Of a stretch of 64,000 nt of DNA, positions 9,627 to 20,770 are shown piece after piece. Position 1 is the stretch's first letter; every line of letters begins with the position of its first letter. The DNA comes from Flammula alnicola (lineage: Eukaryota > Basidiomycota > Agaricomycetes > Agaricales > Strophariaceae). The position numbers were made by a program, and so were the translations under genes. Where the stretch lies: positions 62,001 to 126,000 of the forward strand of contig JADNRV010000097.1 of the NCBI GenBank assembly GCA_015499995.1, written 5' to 3'. A model generated the notes under the pieces. The model had not been told where the DNA came from. It did not search any database and saw only the letters and a list, made by a program, of their open reading frames with translations.

Positions 9627-11213
9627 TCAATCTTCCAGCTCATCTTCCTCATCCTCGTCTTCGAGTTCGTCTTCGCCTCGGCCTCTTCCACCGACGAAGG
9701 CATTTTGTACGATGTCAACAGCCATCTCGAGGGCAGCCCTCGACATCTTGGGCATAGCTCCAGGCCGTAAGAGAGGGTGTTTCGCGGGGTCTAATTCTTC
9801 AACTTTGTCCTCGTCCTTCTCTTCAAAGTTTCCCTCGCCATCTTCAGAGCCATCTCCATCCTCCTCATCGCTAGCGTCACCGCCGTCTTCTTCAGACGAA
9901 CCCTCGTTGCTTGATCGCTCAGACCCATCCAGGTCAGAAATATTCGCCGAGAAGTCTTCGTCTTCATCATCCGAAACATCCATCAAGGTTCGGATCGTCA
10001 AAGGTCCCGAAGTCTGTACTGGCAGGGGCACTTTCTCCTTAGCCGCCGAGGAGCCAATCTTCCCGAACAGATGCCGGTGGTTTCGCACCCACTCGTTGAT
10101 GCCCTCCCTCTCTTTAGCATCTACCATTCCAAACTCGGTCTCTTCGCCCATATCCTCCTCGTCCTCCTCCATCTCGCCAGGCGCTATGCTCCTGCGGGTG
10201 AGGATGACGGTGCATGTGCGCCCGCTGCCTACGATTCGCACGCCTTCGGACTTGCCGAGGAGGTCCTCGACAGGCCAGAACTCGCACGGCTTGCTCTCAC
10301 CCCAGAGGATGCCCTCTTTGGAGAACCAAAGGTTTCCGCCTTTGGCTGCGCGGTAGGCTTCTACGCCGGGGATGCCATTTGGGCCTGCGTTGTTCCCGAC
10401 GCCTGCGCAGACGCTTTTGAATACATCGGTGGTGGGTTCGATGAGAAGTATACTCAGGTGGGAAAGAAACTGTCGTACGACGGGAAGAGTTTCGCTGCCT
10501 TTCGGTGCGACCTGGGCTGAAGGCTCGCCATCATTGTACGTCGTCGTCGTGAAAGACGTTGTGCTTGTGGCGTCGAGGCCGAATATGACCTGTTGGTTCT
10601 CGGAAGAGGCACCCGACGCGGGTTTACCTTTTCCCGGTATGTCAGACGACAAGAGGATAACTGTCCAATGTGGTTTTGATTTCCCTCTTGTAGGGACGAT
10701 GAATGCCCTTCGTATTGACAAAAGTGGGATGTTGCCTTCCACGACACCAGAGGAAGGGTTGGTCATCATGATGGAATTTTTGTGGATCGTGATGTCCACT
10801 TTTTTGCGAACGGGAGACGTTACGGATAATGAATGGAGGGTAAATAGTGGTGAACCAGGTCCTATTGGCATAGCAAAATTTCCGTTGGCGATGTTCGTTG
10901 GGGGAGATAATCGTGGCTTTTTAGGCGGTTGCAAGTCTTCGCCATGCAAGTCATCTTCGTCTCTGGCTCTTTTCTTCTCCGATATTGGCACAAGTGTGGC
11001 GAGAACCTTCCTCATAGATGCCTGCTTTTCCGACCACTGTTCTTGAACGCCCTTTGATGCATCAGGTGCATGTTCTCCTCCAGATAAAAGGCGAACGAGA
11101 TTCTCAAGCATGATCTCGTTTGCAGGGGTGGTACAAAGGCTCCGAATTTTCTGCGCGATCTCTGTTGGTATAGAAGGCATTATAGTGCGCAAGTAGTGTG
11201 TTTCGGAGGCCAT
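9627..11213 (-). CDS. Rtt106-type histone chaperone
   Basis: Nuclear H3-H4 chaperone of the Rtt106/Pob3 PH-domain family. I chose the ATG at 11213 because its context is strong (GACCATGG). An in-frame frame extends to 11336 but looks like 5' UTR, and a second ATG lies at 11180. The 528-aa product has an N-terminal helical region (EIAQKIRSLC), then a double PH-like core with FTLHSLSVTSPVRKKVDITI, IPLLSIRRAFIVPTRGKSK and FSKEGILWGESKPCEFWPVE. The tail is very acidic (Glu/Asp/Ser), as expected for a chaperone that binds basic histones. The coding region shows no obvious intron. The antisense Ser-rich frame at 9619-10356 is only the shadow of the acidic tail. Confidence 0.88.
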   Translation of the reverse strand: MASETHYLRTIMPSIPTEIAQKIRSLCTTPANEIMLENLVRLLSGGEHAPDASKGVQEQWSEKQASMRKVLATLVPISEKKRARDEDDLHGEDLQPPKKPRLSPPTNIANGNFAMPIGPGSPLFTLHSLSVTSPVRKKVDITIHKNSIMMTNPSSGVVEGNIPLLSIRRAFIVPTRGKSKPHWTVILLSSDIPGKGKPASGASSENQQVIFGLDATSTTSFTTTTYNDGEPSAQVAPKGSETLPVVRQFLSHLSILLIEPTTDVFKSVCAGVGNNAGPNGIPGVEAYRAAKGGNLWFSKEGILWGESKPCEFWPVEDLLGKSEGVRIVGSGRTCTVILTRRSIAPGEMEEDEEDMGEETEFGMVDAKEREGINEWVRNHRHLFGKIGSSAAKEKVPLPVQTSGPLTIRTLMDVSDDEDEDFSANISDLDGSERSSNEGSSEEDGGDASDEEDGDGSEDGEGNFEEKDEDKVEELDPAKHPLLRPGAMPKMSRAALEMAVDIVQNAFVGGRGRGEDELEDEDEEDELED

Positions 11214-12792
11214 GGTCCCTGAATCTGAGGAGCAATTCTGTTGGTGAACCACGACGCGTGTGAGAGGATTACACGCGAAAGCTCGGCTGGAAAGATATCT
11301 CTTCCGTTCTAAATTTTCCCCGTTTGCGAACGTCAACGAACACGCGCTTCCTCGCCGGAGGCCCGAAATTGATAATGGTCGGAGATAAAGGGTTTTTTTT
11401 ACTTTGACCTCAATGACGGGATGTGCGTATATGTATAGATTTTACCACGATATTCTTGACCGCTTCCACCACCTTTGTTCCCTTTTCTCTGGTACTTCTA
11501 TTATGAACTTTCTGTCATCTTCTCAAATCCATAATCAAGTTTTGCACCCATTATTCCCGGGAATACCAGTCAAGTTGGACGAAAAGATGACATGAAATAG
11601 GAAGAGTCGTCAATGCCAGGGACTCAGACTCGGACTCTTGTGTTGAAGGACCTCTAGATCTGTCCTTCACTGCGTATGCTTTTTTTCTTTGAAGAAATAC
11701 TCTTCATCCCCCGAAGGTTGTCCAGGGGGTCACGGGTTTCAAAATCGCAGCTCGTGGACCACCACTTACTGACGACGACAAACTCCGAGGCACGAACACC
11801 CACGATTGTTTTACCAAAGTTCGCCAATAGCATGCAGAATAGTATGCTACGAATCACATATGTCTGTGTTTTGGTTCTTCTAACTGTCCAAACATAATTT
11901 TAGGTTATGGCCGTGTTCCATTCTGCCCGTTTCGAACTTACCGGTACCTCGAGTGGGTCGAACTTATTCGTGGATCCCTTTCTGCTATCACAGGAAGAGA
12001 ACATCGCCAAGAAAAGCCTTTTCCCTCGCCGAAAGTAATTTGCGACCTCTATGCATCGCCTTCCAACTTCAGCCGATTCTTTGCTCAGCAAACTTTTCAC
12101 GATTTTCAAGTTGGCTCACAGATGACTTGATGCAACACCCAAACTTAATTTACCATCAGAATCTTATTTGCTCAACATTCAATCCGGATCTGGTGTCGAA
12201 TTTCCAAGTGCGCCTGGGAGTCCTGAAGCTTGAAGGCGTGCCTATCCTTCCCTCGATCAATGTCTTCTGCTCTTCATGTCATCCTGGAGGCGCGATGACC
12301 ACTTATACGTGGCTGTGTGCGAAACGTGTACCAAAATAACGGGCGCTGACTGTGATACACTGCGAACAGTAGTGGCTTGAAAATGATGTGCAGGCCGGTT
12401 ACCGTCTGTCTATTACGACACTATTTGACCCAAATCATTCATATGAGGCGGCCGGCATAGGGTTTCCCAATGTTATACTGAGCTCTCGAAGCAACGACCT
12501 CTCGTATCAGCTTTTCGACCGAAAAACAACCAAAAAGATATGTCCTAGGTCATAACTTCAAGCCTCAGGCCTCAAGGAGGAGTCGGGTCTGACTGTTACT
12601 AGATCATATTTCAGCCGCCTTCTTGGTTCCTGGACAGGTTCCTTTCCACGGGGCCTAATGCTAGCGACACCAGCGTGTCTTGCTCCAAAGATATCGTCAA
12701 GCCTTTCTCAGCCCCATGTTCGCCGATGACAAAGGCTAACCGTGATCTCGAAAATACAGTGCCAAAATGTTCTTAAAACATTCTTGCAAAGC
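11214..12792. other. Long gap upstream of the amidohydrolase pair
   Basis: About 1.6 kb. A possible two-exon plus-strand frame at 11907-12339 starts MAVFHSARFELTG and ends in a Cys-containing stretch, but matches no family I know. A stretch near 12200-12400 resembles one near 15040-15180, upstream of the second amidohydrolase. The gap may therefore carry the upstream part of a duplicated block and perhaps a gene relic. No function is assigned. Confidence 0.4.
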
Positions 12793-12800
12793 TATATAAA
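12793..12800 (+). promoter_or_regulatory. TATA box of amidohydrolase copy 1
   Basis: TATATAAA, 37 bp before the ATG at 12838. Confidence 0.6.
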
Positions 12801-12837
12801 AAGAGAGCTTTCGGACATCGGATGCTTTCATCCCTTG

Positions 12838-14453
12838 ATGTTCCTCTCCTCGACAAGAAGATTGGTCGTACTCCTTCTCGCTGTGTCACCTTGCCTTCTG
12901 GCCAGGAAATGGCGTGATACTGGCTCTGGTACTATCGTCTTCGAGGAAGCTTGGACCATTCCTGAGCTTGTGCCTCAAATTGGGTAAGCCTGTGGTCGCA
13001 TACAGTCATTCGATATACTGAGATATCGTAGCAACACAACCGCTGCTTTGGGTACGTCGATTTGAGTCCTCTCGCTGTAACACAGATGTTACAGCTTCGT
13101 TTTCGAATTAAGGTGGAACCAATTCCGAGCTCATATCCAACCTCCTTGATATCCACAATCAGCGTCTACAAGCCATGGATGAAAACAACATCGATTTTGT
13201 AAATATTTTCCCCCATCTTCCTCATCAAACCTTCTTTGTCTCTCAGACTGCGTTTCGACAGATGGTTCTCTCTTGTGCATCGCCTTGTATCCAAGGCATA
13301 GCAGATCCCGTGGCTGCGGCAGAGATGGCCGTAACTGTTAACAATAGATTGGCAGCGGCGATCTCGAATAACACGGAACGTTTCGGCGGCTTTGCTTCGC
13401 TTGCCATGCAAAACGCCACAGTTGCAGCAATAGAGTTGAAGCGCGCTATCCAAGAGCTGGGCTTTATTGGTGAGCCTCTCCATGCTGCTTTACCATGCTG
13501 TCTGAGACTGACAACTGGTGTATTGACAGGGGTTCTTCTCAACGACTACCAGCAATCTGGCTCTGATGGTCGTAAGTAAATATTCTTACTGAACTCATTT
13601 TTCTGAACTCATTTTATTGCGAATACTGTTCTCTAGTAACGCCCCTCTACTATGACCAGCCCGAATATGATGTATTCTGGCAGACTCTGTCTGACTTGGA
13701 CGTCCCTCTCTACCTCCATCCAAGGAGTGATGTAGCCCCGATATCTAATTTCCAATACGCGCATGCCCCGTTTCTCAAAGGTCCTGCCCAGGAATTTGCA
13801 GCCGTTCTCTCTACTCATGTACTTGGGTAATTTGTTCGACTCTTGATGGGGTCACCTGTTCGCTAACGCATATGAAAGAATATGTGTTAATGGAATATTC
13901 GAGTATGTGGTTTGCAAGTATTTTTATGACCATCTACGCTTACCCTGTTCTTTCACTCACAGTCGCTTCCCGAAGGCCAAGCTTATTGTCGGGCACTTTG
14001 GCGAAAGAATTCCGTCTGATCTCGTTCGAATCGATACCCGTGCGTCATAAATTTCTATCGTTCAGTGGCTTATTTTGAGATTCTTGATTTTAGAACTGCT
14101 ACGGCAGATCACCCTAGGGATGCCCATGAAGAAAAATGTCACTACATACTTCCGGGAAAACATATTCGAGACATCGTCTGGCAACTTCGCAACTGATCTC
14201 CTGAAGTTCCACATTGGACAGATTGGCTTGGATCGGATCATGTATTCCATCGACTATCCGTTTGTGAGTTACGATTTCGCGATTTGGCAGTTCTCTCTGT
14301 CACTCATTAAACATGATGTTTCTGAAAATATTCTAGGTGAATATTCCTGACGGTACTGTCTGGGTCAATACCTTGCCCCACGTATTGAACACGCAGGATT
14401 TCAACTCCTTTGCAAGAGAACTCGCTATCAAAGTACTTCGTCTGAACGACTGA
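12838..14453 (+). CDS. Secreted amidohydrolase (2,3-dihydroxybenzoate decarboxylase-like), copy 1
   Basis: Amidohydrolase_2 superfamily protein of the group that holds ACMSD, gamma-resorcylate and 2,3-dihydroxybenzoate decarboxylases. It begins with a signal peptide (MFLSSTRRLVVLLLAVSPC), unusual for these mostly cytosolic enzymes. It continues IVFEEAWTIPELV (the EE replaces the HxH seen in many amidohydrolases), DFMVLSCASPCIQGIADP, PLYLHPR (metal His), LIVGHFGERIPSDL and LDRIMYSIDYPF (catalytic Asp). About nine short introns are needed. One (about 13199-13261) has no stop and would read through. It ends at TGA 14451-14453. The substrate is unknown; the family suggests an aromatic acid. Confidence 0.88.
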
Positions 14454-15487
14454 TCATGATAGTCAATGAAGTGACACCAATTTATTCATGATGATACGCA
14501 TTCATCAGTAAATAATTTCGTAGTCGGATAACAATATTGGCTTCGTCCTTTATGTAATGTATGCGTAGCTGCCTGAATTGAAAGTTGAACATTCCTTGAG
14601 CCAGGGCCGCAACGGTCGGCCGGCTTCGCCGTCAAAAGCACCGTTGTCACGTGACATTTCGCTGAGCCTTTATAGCCGGCGCCGGGCGGTTTGTAAGTTT
14701 ACAGCTTGTTCCTACATCCAATATCACTGAATCACCTTGAGCTTTCGGGTCTCTTCTCGCCTTTAGATCGATTTTCTGACCGTAAAAACAAATGATCAGC
14801 TTCAAAAACCTGTAGAAGACAAAAAGGACTTCCCGCAACTCCCACAATTTTGCTCAATTTCGACAGTCATTCAAAGGAATTCGGCCGAAGGCGCGTCAGT
14901 GGTACGATCCACAAGCCTCTTCGACATGTACCACCCTCTACCTTTGTTGTATATCCATGGCCTTCCTATTTACTGCAGTCCGCGGCAACTTCTAAGAGAA
15001 ATGTTTTACCTCGCGGGCAACTATGGGCCGGTGGTTGTCACAAGTCCAGGGTGCTCTGAAGATATATCTCTCTGGGGAAAGAACCACCTCACCAGCGTGG
15101 TCGTGTGGCAAAGTTCACCAAAAAAAAGACTCGGGACACTGACTATGATGCACGGCATACATTGCGGACCAATAGTGACGATGGTTTGTACCTGTGGGTT
15201 CAAGTCACATGCACTGTCTTGACTGCGTTATAATATGCTTCTCCCAACGCTGCAGACAGCCTGAGACGGTATGTTGCAGATCATCTATTTTAGTTATACA
15301 ATACTAATCGGCTGTCGAAAGATATTTTAGGTCAGGCAGACACTACTTATGTTTCTCGACAAAGATATCGGCAGGATTTTGAATTCTGTCAGCACTAGCT
15401 TTGATGACAAAGGGAACGTCTGGCGGCGCTCCACAAAAATACTACGTTTTAAACGTTTTCCCGACCGCCTTGCCGTTCCTACATCCA
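14454..15487. other. Gap between the two amidohydrolase genes
   Basis: About 1 kb without a gene I can support. The stretch at about 15040-15180 resembles the one at 12200-12400 upstream of copy 1, so the duplication seems to have included upstream sequence. The open frame at 14899-15222 matches nothing known to me. Confidence 0.45.
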
Positions 15488-15493
15488 TATAAA
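15488..15493 (+). promoter_or_regulatory. TATA box of amidohydrolase copy 2
   Basis: TATAAA, 38 bp before the ATG at 15531, the same spacing as in copy 1. Confidence 0.6.
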
Positions 15494-15530
15494 TTACAAC
15501 ATCGAACGTCGAACATTACCATCCGGAGAC

Positions 15531-17164
15531 ATGGTCTTTCTATCCTCTAACAAAACGCTGCTTTCTCTGCTCCTTCTGGCGGGCTCTCCTTCCGTCTTTT
15601 CACGGAAATGGCGTGACACTGGCGGGACTATCGTTTTAGAGGAGGCCTGGACGATTCCTGAGCTTGTAGATCAAGTTGGGTAAATCCAGAGCCGACAGCT
15701 TGCATTCCTTCGATTTACTGATGCGCCTCACTTAGTAATACAACTGCTGCTTTCGGTATGTTGACCGCAGTTCACCCACTATGCTCACCTTACATAATTG
15801 AAAACTAAGTTTTCTGCAGGTGGGACCAATTCTGAGCTTAGAGCCAACCTCCTCGATATCCACAACCAGCGCTTACAAGGAATGGATGCGAGCAACATTG
15901 ATTTTGTGAATATCTTCGCCATTACTAGTCGACCATTCTGACTCTCATAACCTGCATGGCTTGACAGATGGTTCTATCCTGCTCTACGCCTTGTATCCAA
16001 GGCATAGCGGATCCCGTGGCTGCCGCAGAGATGGCCGTGACTGTCAATAACAGATTGGCAGCTGCAATTGCCAACAACACGGAACGTTTCGGCGGGTTCG
16101 CTTCTCTCGCCATGCATAACGCCACCGTTGCTTCATCAGAGCTGAAGCGCGCCGTAAAGGAGCTTGGCTTTTTGGGTATGGTATACCTCCAACCTGAGCT
16201 CGCGCTTATCATGAACTCAACTGATATTATTGATATGGATAGGCGTTCTTCTCAATGATTATCAACAATCTGGACCTGATGGTTGTGAGTGCATATTTCG
16301 TGCTGGATTCGACTTATTCCCTGATGATGTTTTCCAGTAACACCCCTCTACTACGATCAGCCAGAATATGATGTATTCTGGAAAACGCTTTCCGACTTGG
16401 ATGTCCCACTTTACCTCCATCCGCGGAATGACGTAGATCCGATAGTTAAATTCCAATACGCGCATGCACCCTTTCTAGAAGGTCCTGCACAGGAATATGC
16501 GGCCGTCCTTTCCAATCATATACTTGGGTAATTTGGTTTTGATTTCTATGCGATCATTGTTTCCATTAACACGTATAAAGGATATGCGTCAATGGAGTAT
16601 TTGAGTATGTGGTTTTCAATCAATGTGACCATTTTCGCTCATGTAGTTCTTTTACAGTCGTTTCCCAAAAGCTAAACTGATTGCCGGGCACTTCGGCGAA
16701 CGAATTCCGTCTGACCTAATTCGAATTGACACCCGTATGTGATTTTTTTCTGGTTGTCTTCACTGTAGACCTTACCGTGTATTCTCAATTCCAGAACTGT
16801 TAAGGCAGATCGTCTTAGGACTTCCCATGAAGAAAAATGTCACTACTTACTTCCGAGAAAACATATTTGAAACATCATCTGGCAACTTCGCGACTAATCT
16901 TCTGAACTTTCACATCGGAGAGATTGGCTTGGATCGGATCATGTATTCCATCGACTATCCTTATGTGAGCAATATTCTCGGAATTTAGCGCCGTACTATT
17001 TACTAGTAGTATGGCGCCCGCGACATGGGCTTACGGTAATCTTGTAGGTGGCGATATCCGACGGCACCACCTGGGTCAACACTTTGCCCAGCATATTGGG
17101 GAACCAGAATTTCAACTCGTTTTCGAGGGAACTCGCCATTAAAATCCTTCGTCTGAATGAATAA
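15531..17164 (+). CDS. Secreted amidohydrolase (2,3-dihydroxybenzoate decarboxylase-like), copy 2
   Basis: Tandem paralogue of the gene at 12838-14453 with the same intron positions. The signal peptide is MVFLSSNKTLLSLLLLAGS, followed by IVLEEAWTIPELVDQVG. After splicing it has DFMVLSCSTPCIQGIADP, a conserved block of about 50 residues (AAAEMAVTVNNRLAAAI onward), PLYLHPRNDV, LIAGHFGERIPSDL and LDRIMYSIDYPY. The last exon ends LAIKILRLNE before TAA at 17162-17164. I found no frame break. Metal and catalytic residues match copy 1, so both copies should be active. Two secreted copies suggest extracellular breakdown of an aromatic or plant-derived acid, which is inference only. Confidence 0.88.
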
Positions 17165-17520
17165 GGCCAGGGCTCCCAGAAAGTAAGGAGGGGAATTTGG
17201 AGGCCTTACGATATTTTTGCATTCATTCTCACTTTCAATTCGAGTATTCAAGTTTACTCGATTACTTCAAAAATCATTGCACGTCGTATCTAAGGAGGAG
17301 CTTTATAGTAAGTAGTTTCGTGAATTCGACATGAACTCTGCAATGCATGTCGGACTCCCAAATAGGGACAAATTCGAGTCGTCGGTCCGCCGTGCCGCTA
17401 GCTACTTCAACCTGAACATCCACCACATTTTCGCGATACGCGACTTCTCCAAAGCCCTGCGTCCCTCGTCTTCCAAGTGTACCAAGGTCAGGCGTGATAC
17501 ATCGAGAATTTACTTTGCCT
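17165..17520. other. Intergenic before the pseudouridine synthase
   Basis: Promoter region of the RluA-type gene. An upstream frame from 17331 (MNSAMHVGLPNRDKFESSV) could be a leader joined by a short intron, but I cannot show this. Confidence 0.45.
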
Positions 17521-18729
17521 ATGGCTGTAAAGCGCTTCACACAACGCGAAGTCTACCAGCGGCTCCATGCATATGGCTCACCCTGGCTAAAATCTCACGT
17601 CCTGTTCGCCGACCGTCAAATTGTAGTGCTGAACAAGCCACCAGGTCTCGTTGCTCAACTTGATAGTTCTCACTACGCACGCAACGTGAGTCCGAAAGTG
17701 TCACATTGCATTCTGCGATTCCACATAACGGAATTTTCAGTCAGATGTCGACTTTAATACAGTTTTTAAAGGTGAGTTCATACCTTTCTTCTGATCTCTT
17801 GAACTCAGCACAACACAATCAAGACATTAGGCGATGGTTTTCCGTGTCTGATCCATACCCGGTCCATCGCCTCGACAAAGTGGGTTCTGTCTGGTTCAGT
17901 TCAGTCACTGTGCTTATACACATACTCTTCTTGGAACTAGATGACCACAGGTTGCCTCCTTATCCCTATTACGTACACTTCAGTACGGTCCTTGTCTTTG
18001 CAATTTCAGCAGCACACTGTCAAGAAATCATACTTGGCTCTTGTTCGTGGAGGAAAAAGATCGTTTCCAACAACCTCAGGGGAAATAGACAGCCCACTGT
18101 TGTACACAGATGGACGTGGTACCATACATTCTGATGGCAAGCAAGCTATCACGAGATGGGAACTCGTAGCGTCTTCAGTATGTCCAATCTTTTGTCCCGC
18201 CACCCGGTAAAGTTCTCAGTCAAAGCAGCCAAAAGCACCGATATCCTTACTCAAACTCCACTTGATCACCGGGTATAAACACCAACTGAGAATACACCTC
18301 GCCCAAACTCTTAAAAGTCAGTGTCATTGTGGCTTATCATCGGTCTGTGGCTAACGAAGATTGCAGCACCTATCCTCGGTGATACACTTTACTCACAGAC
18401 ACTCTTGCATGCATCAGTAACGTCAATGACAACAGTACCAGAGCAACGCCTATTTCTACATGGCTCAGATATCTCATTTTTCGTATGTATCCGTTATTTT
18501 CCTTTGTTATTTGACGCTGAATTACTATCGTTAGAGATACAAGTCTGGTGGAAAACGTTATCGTCTAGGACTCCGTGCGCCCGTTCCAGCAGACTTTGCA
18601 GACATATGCCAAGATCTTGACATTGCATTACCTCCTGAACGAAAGGAAGCAGCTTTGCTAATCAATGACCAAATTGACGAGGATGAAAGTTCCGGGCTAC
18701 TCTTGTGGGATCCACAGCGCACGTATTAA
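17521..18729 (+). CDS. RluA-family RNA pseudouridine synthase
   Basis: Isomerises uridine to pseudouridine in rRNA or tRNA. It starts at 17521 (MAVKRFTQREVYQRLH) and has five or six short introns. Landmarks: VLFADRQIVVLNKPPGLVAQ, the catalytic block PVHRLDKMTTGCLL assembled across an intron (Asp of HRLD), YLALVRG, ITRWELVAS, LKLHLITGYKHQLRIHLA and APILGDTLY. These are the RluA signature blocks. The C-terminus ends GLLLWDPQRTY. A mitochondrial role is likely for this single-domain type, but no clear targeting peptide is visible from this start; an upstream leader is possible. Confidence 0.88.
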
Positions 18730-18907
18730 TGATTTCTAATTTCCGAGATTACAGGTCCGTCCGACACCTGCAAGATGCGGACTCAAAAATAATAACAATA
18801 TGTAGCGGGGTATATAACATAAAATATCGACTCTTGGTCCTACTGTCAAAAAAAGTCGAAACGCAGGCACTCTCAAACCCCATAAATAATGCGCCCTGCG
18901 CCCTGTT

Positions 18908-20111
18908 CTAATGGCCGCCGTGAATTGATCCGCCATGCGCGCCCGCCTCCTGTTTCTTCTGTCCGTTTGCGACACCAGCACTCAATGCTTGGCCGACGCC
19001 TACTGCTATAGCGCCAATTGCGTGCGCCGCGCCGGACGACAGTACCGCGCCACCAGCGCCAGCGGCGATGACTGGGATCGCCGGGATTGACCCAGCGGTG
19101 ATGAGGATGGCGCTGATAATGCTCATCGCTTTGGGATGCTCGCTTGTGATGAACTCGAGCGCTGTGCACGCGTTCAACAGCCACGCAGGTGCTTGTGTTG
19201 TCGTTGTCACCACTGATAATGTATGTCAACAGATGTTCGTCGGCTTGAGAAGAAAACATGTCACGCACCTTCGCTACCCTCCGTGGTGTGCGAGCGCGTC
19301 GGAGAGGCGCTCTTCGAGTTGGGCCGCGTTGTGACCGTGGTATCGGATTTGGCGGTCTGATGCCCAGGCCGTTGGGGTAGCTCCTTCTCGTCCTTCGTAT
19401 TCATGCGGCCAGGCCAGAAGCCCCCGATTGTCGCCGACCGGCTAGGTCGCGGACGGGATGTATCTTTCGCTGGCTCCTCAACCTCTTCAGGCTCCTCGAC
19501 GATAGGTTTCTTCGTGATCCATATCGAATTTGAACGGGTTGGGGCAGCAGGCTTGCTGGCCTCGGCGGCTTCCTGGTCGTCCGATTTGACGCTATCTGCG
19601 TCCGTATCTTTCTTGCGCATGAACCACAAACCTGAGCCCTTTCCCTGGACCTTGATAGTTTCCTTTTTGTCCTTGTCAATATTCCCTGCAGTGCGTCAAT
19701 CAAAAATCAGCCTGATAATAACCTTTATGAACATTAAATTACTTACAGCCCATGTTCAACATGGCGAGTTTGAATTTCTTCCAAGTCCATCGGTACTTTC
19801 CTCCATGTACCTTCACAATGACTTGCTTCAGCTCGTCCAAGCTATTTATTTTGTCAACGATCTAAAAAAAATTCCCCTGAAGGCCTGAACGATGCTTACC
19901 GAGCTCTCGCCTTCGGGCCCATGAAATGTTGGGCAACCTTATACCAGTACTCCTCTGGTACTCCTCGTGCGATACATCCATCCTTGATCTTTTCCAGCCA
20001 CTCATCGACTGGAAGATCCTTCTTCGGGTTTCCTGTGAAGACAGGACCATCTTTCCATTCCGCAAAGATGGGTTCGAGATCGAACGCCTTGATCTTGAAT
20101 GCGTTAAGCAT
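18908..20111 (-). CDS. Conserved basidiomycete-type protein, function unknown, hydrophobic C-terminal tail
   Basis: I do not know its function. It starts at 20111. Domain order: an N-terminal globular part of about 110 residues (FDLEPIFAEWKDGPVFTG, then WKKFKLAMLNMGW); a polar Pro/Ser/Glu-rich linker with IWITKKPIVEEPEE and RPSRSATIGGFWPG; and a C-terminal Gly/Ala-rich hydrophobic region of about 60 residues (SIISAILITAGSIPAIPV, AAGAGGAVLSSGAAHAIG) ending GGSIHGGH. Short introns join the parts in frame. The tail could form membrane-inserting helices. The layout recalls proteins with a soluble head, flexible linker and membrane tail. I recall similar proteins in other mushrooms but could not check. 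Confidence 0.7.
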
Positions 20112-20770
20112 TGTGTACTACAGCGTCTGGGAGCTGAGCAAAAAAGAGGGGGGGTGAAAGATCAACGTTCAACCTGAAGGCGTAGTTGCATTCCAGGGAA
20201 AGTTTCCAGCCATATAACATTTGCAGTCCGTACGCCTCGCTGTTCGTGCGCGGCAAATTCGAGCTTGTACTTTGTCAGGTATATCACAATACGTTTCGCC
20301 AACGGAATTGGGTTCCGATTAACTCAACCCCCCCAGGCCGGAACCACGCATAAATGAAACACACGTTGCATCGATGAAGCAAGTCTCAACTGGCGACTCG
20401 GACACGTTTTGATGGTTGAGAAGGCTGAACATTACGCCTGCTTATTGAGGACACTTCTTGAACGCCGGGTTTGTGCAATACGACGGATGGTATTCGTATG
20501 TATCCTGGTATACTGTAGGCTTATCATAGACAATCGTGGATGTGGCACAAGGAAATTACAGTACATACTGACTCTGAGGCGTAATGCACGCATCACGTGT
20601 ATGATATTTCCTACATGTCGAATCCAGAACAAATGCTCAAGTATCTGCTTTACCTCGGTTATGTTCGAAACACCGGAGAGGTAAATGTGGAGCTAAACAC
20701 AACATTAGACGTCCGGAGACGTCAGCATACTTAATTGAAACAAATGAAGCAGCGGAGCACTCGCGGTACT
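20112..20770. other. Intergenic between unknown-tail gene and DUF4470 gene
   Basis: Promoter of the gene at 18908-20111 plus 3' flank of the DUF4470 gene. I see no gene or strong repeat. Confidence 0.55.

Noticed and set aside
9619..10356. Long plus-strand Ser-rich frame (245 codons)
   Set aside because: It is antisense to the acidic tail of the Rtt106-type gene; Ser codons are the reverse of Asp/Glu codons.
13199..13261. Continuous frame through exon 4 region of amidohydrolase copy 1
   Set aside because: The stretch is an intron without stops. Copy 2 has a stop in the same place, and family similarity needs it removed (DF joined to MVLSC).
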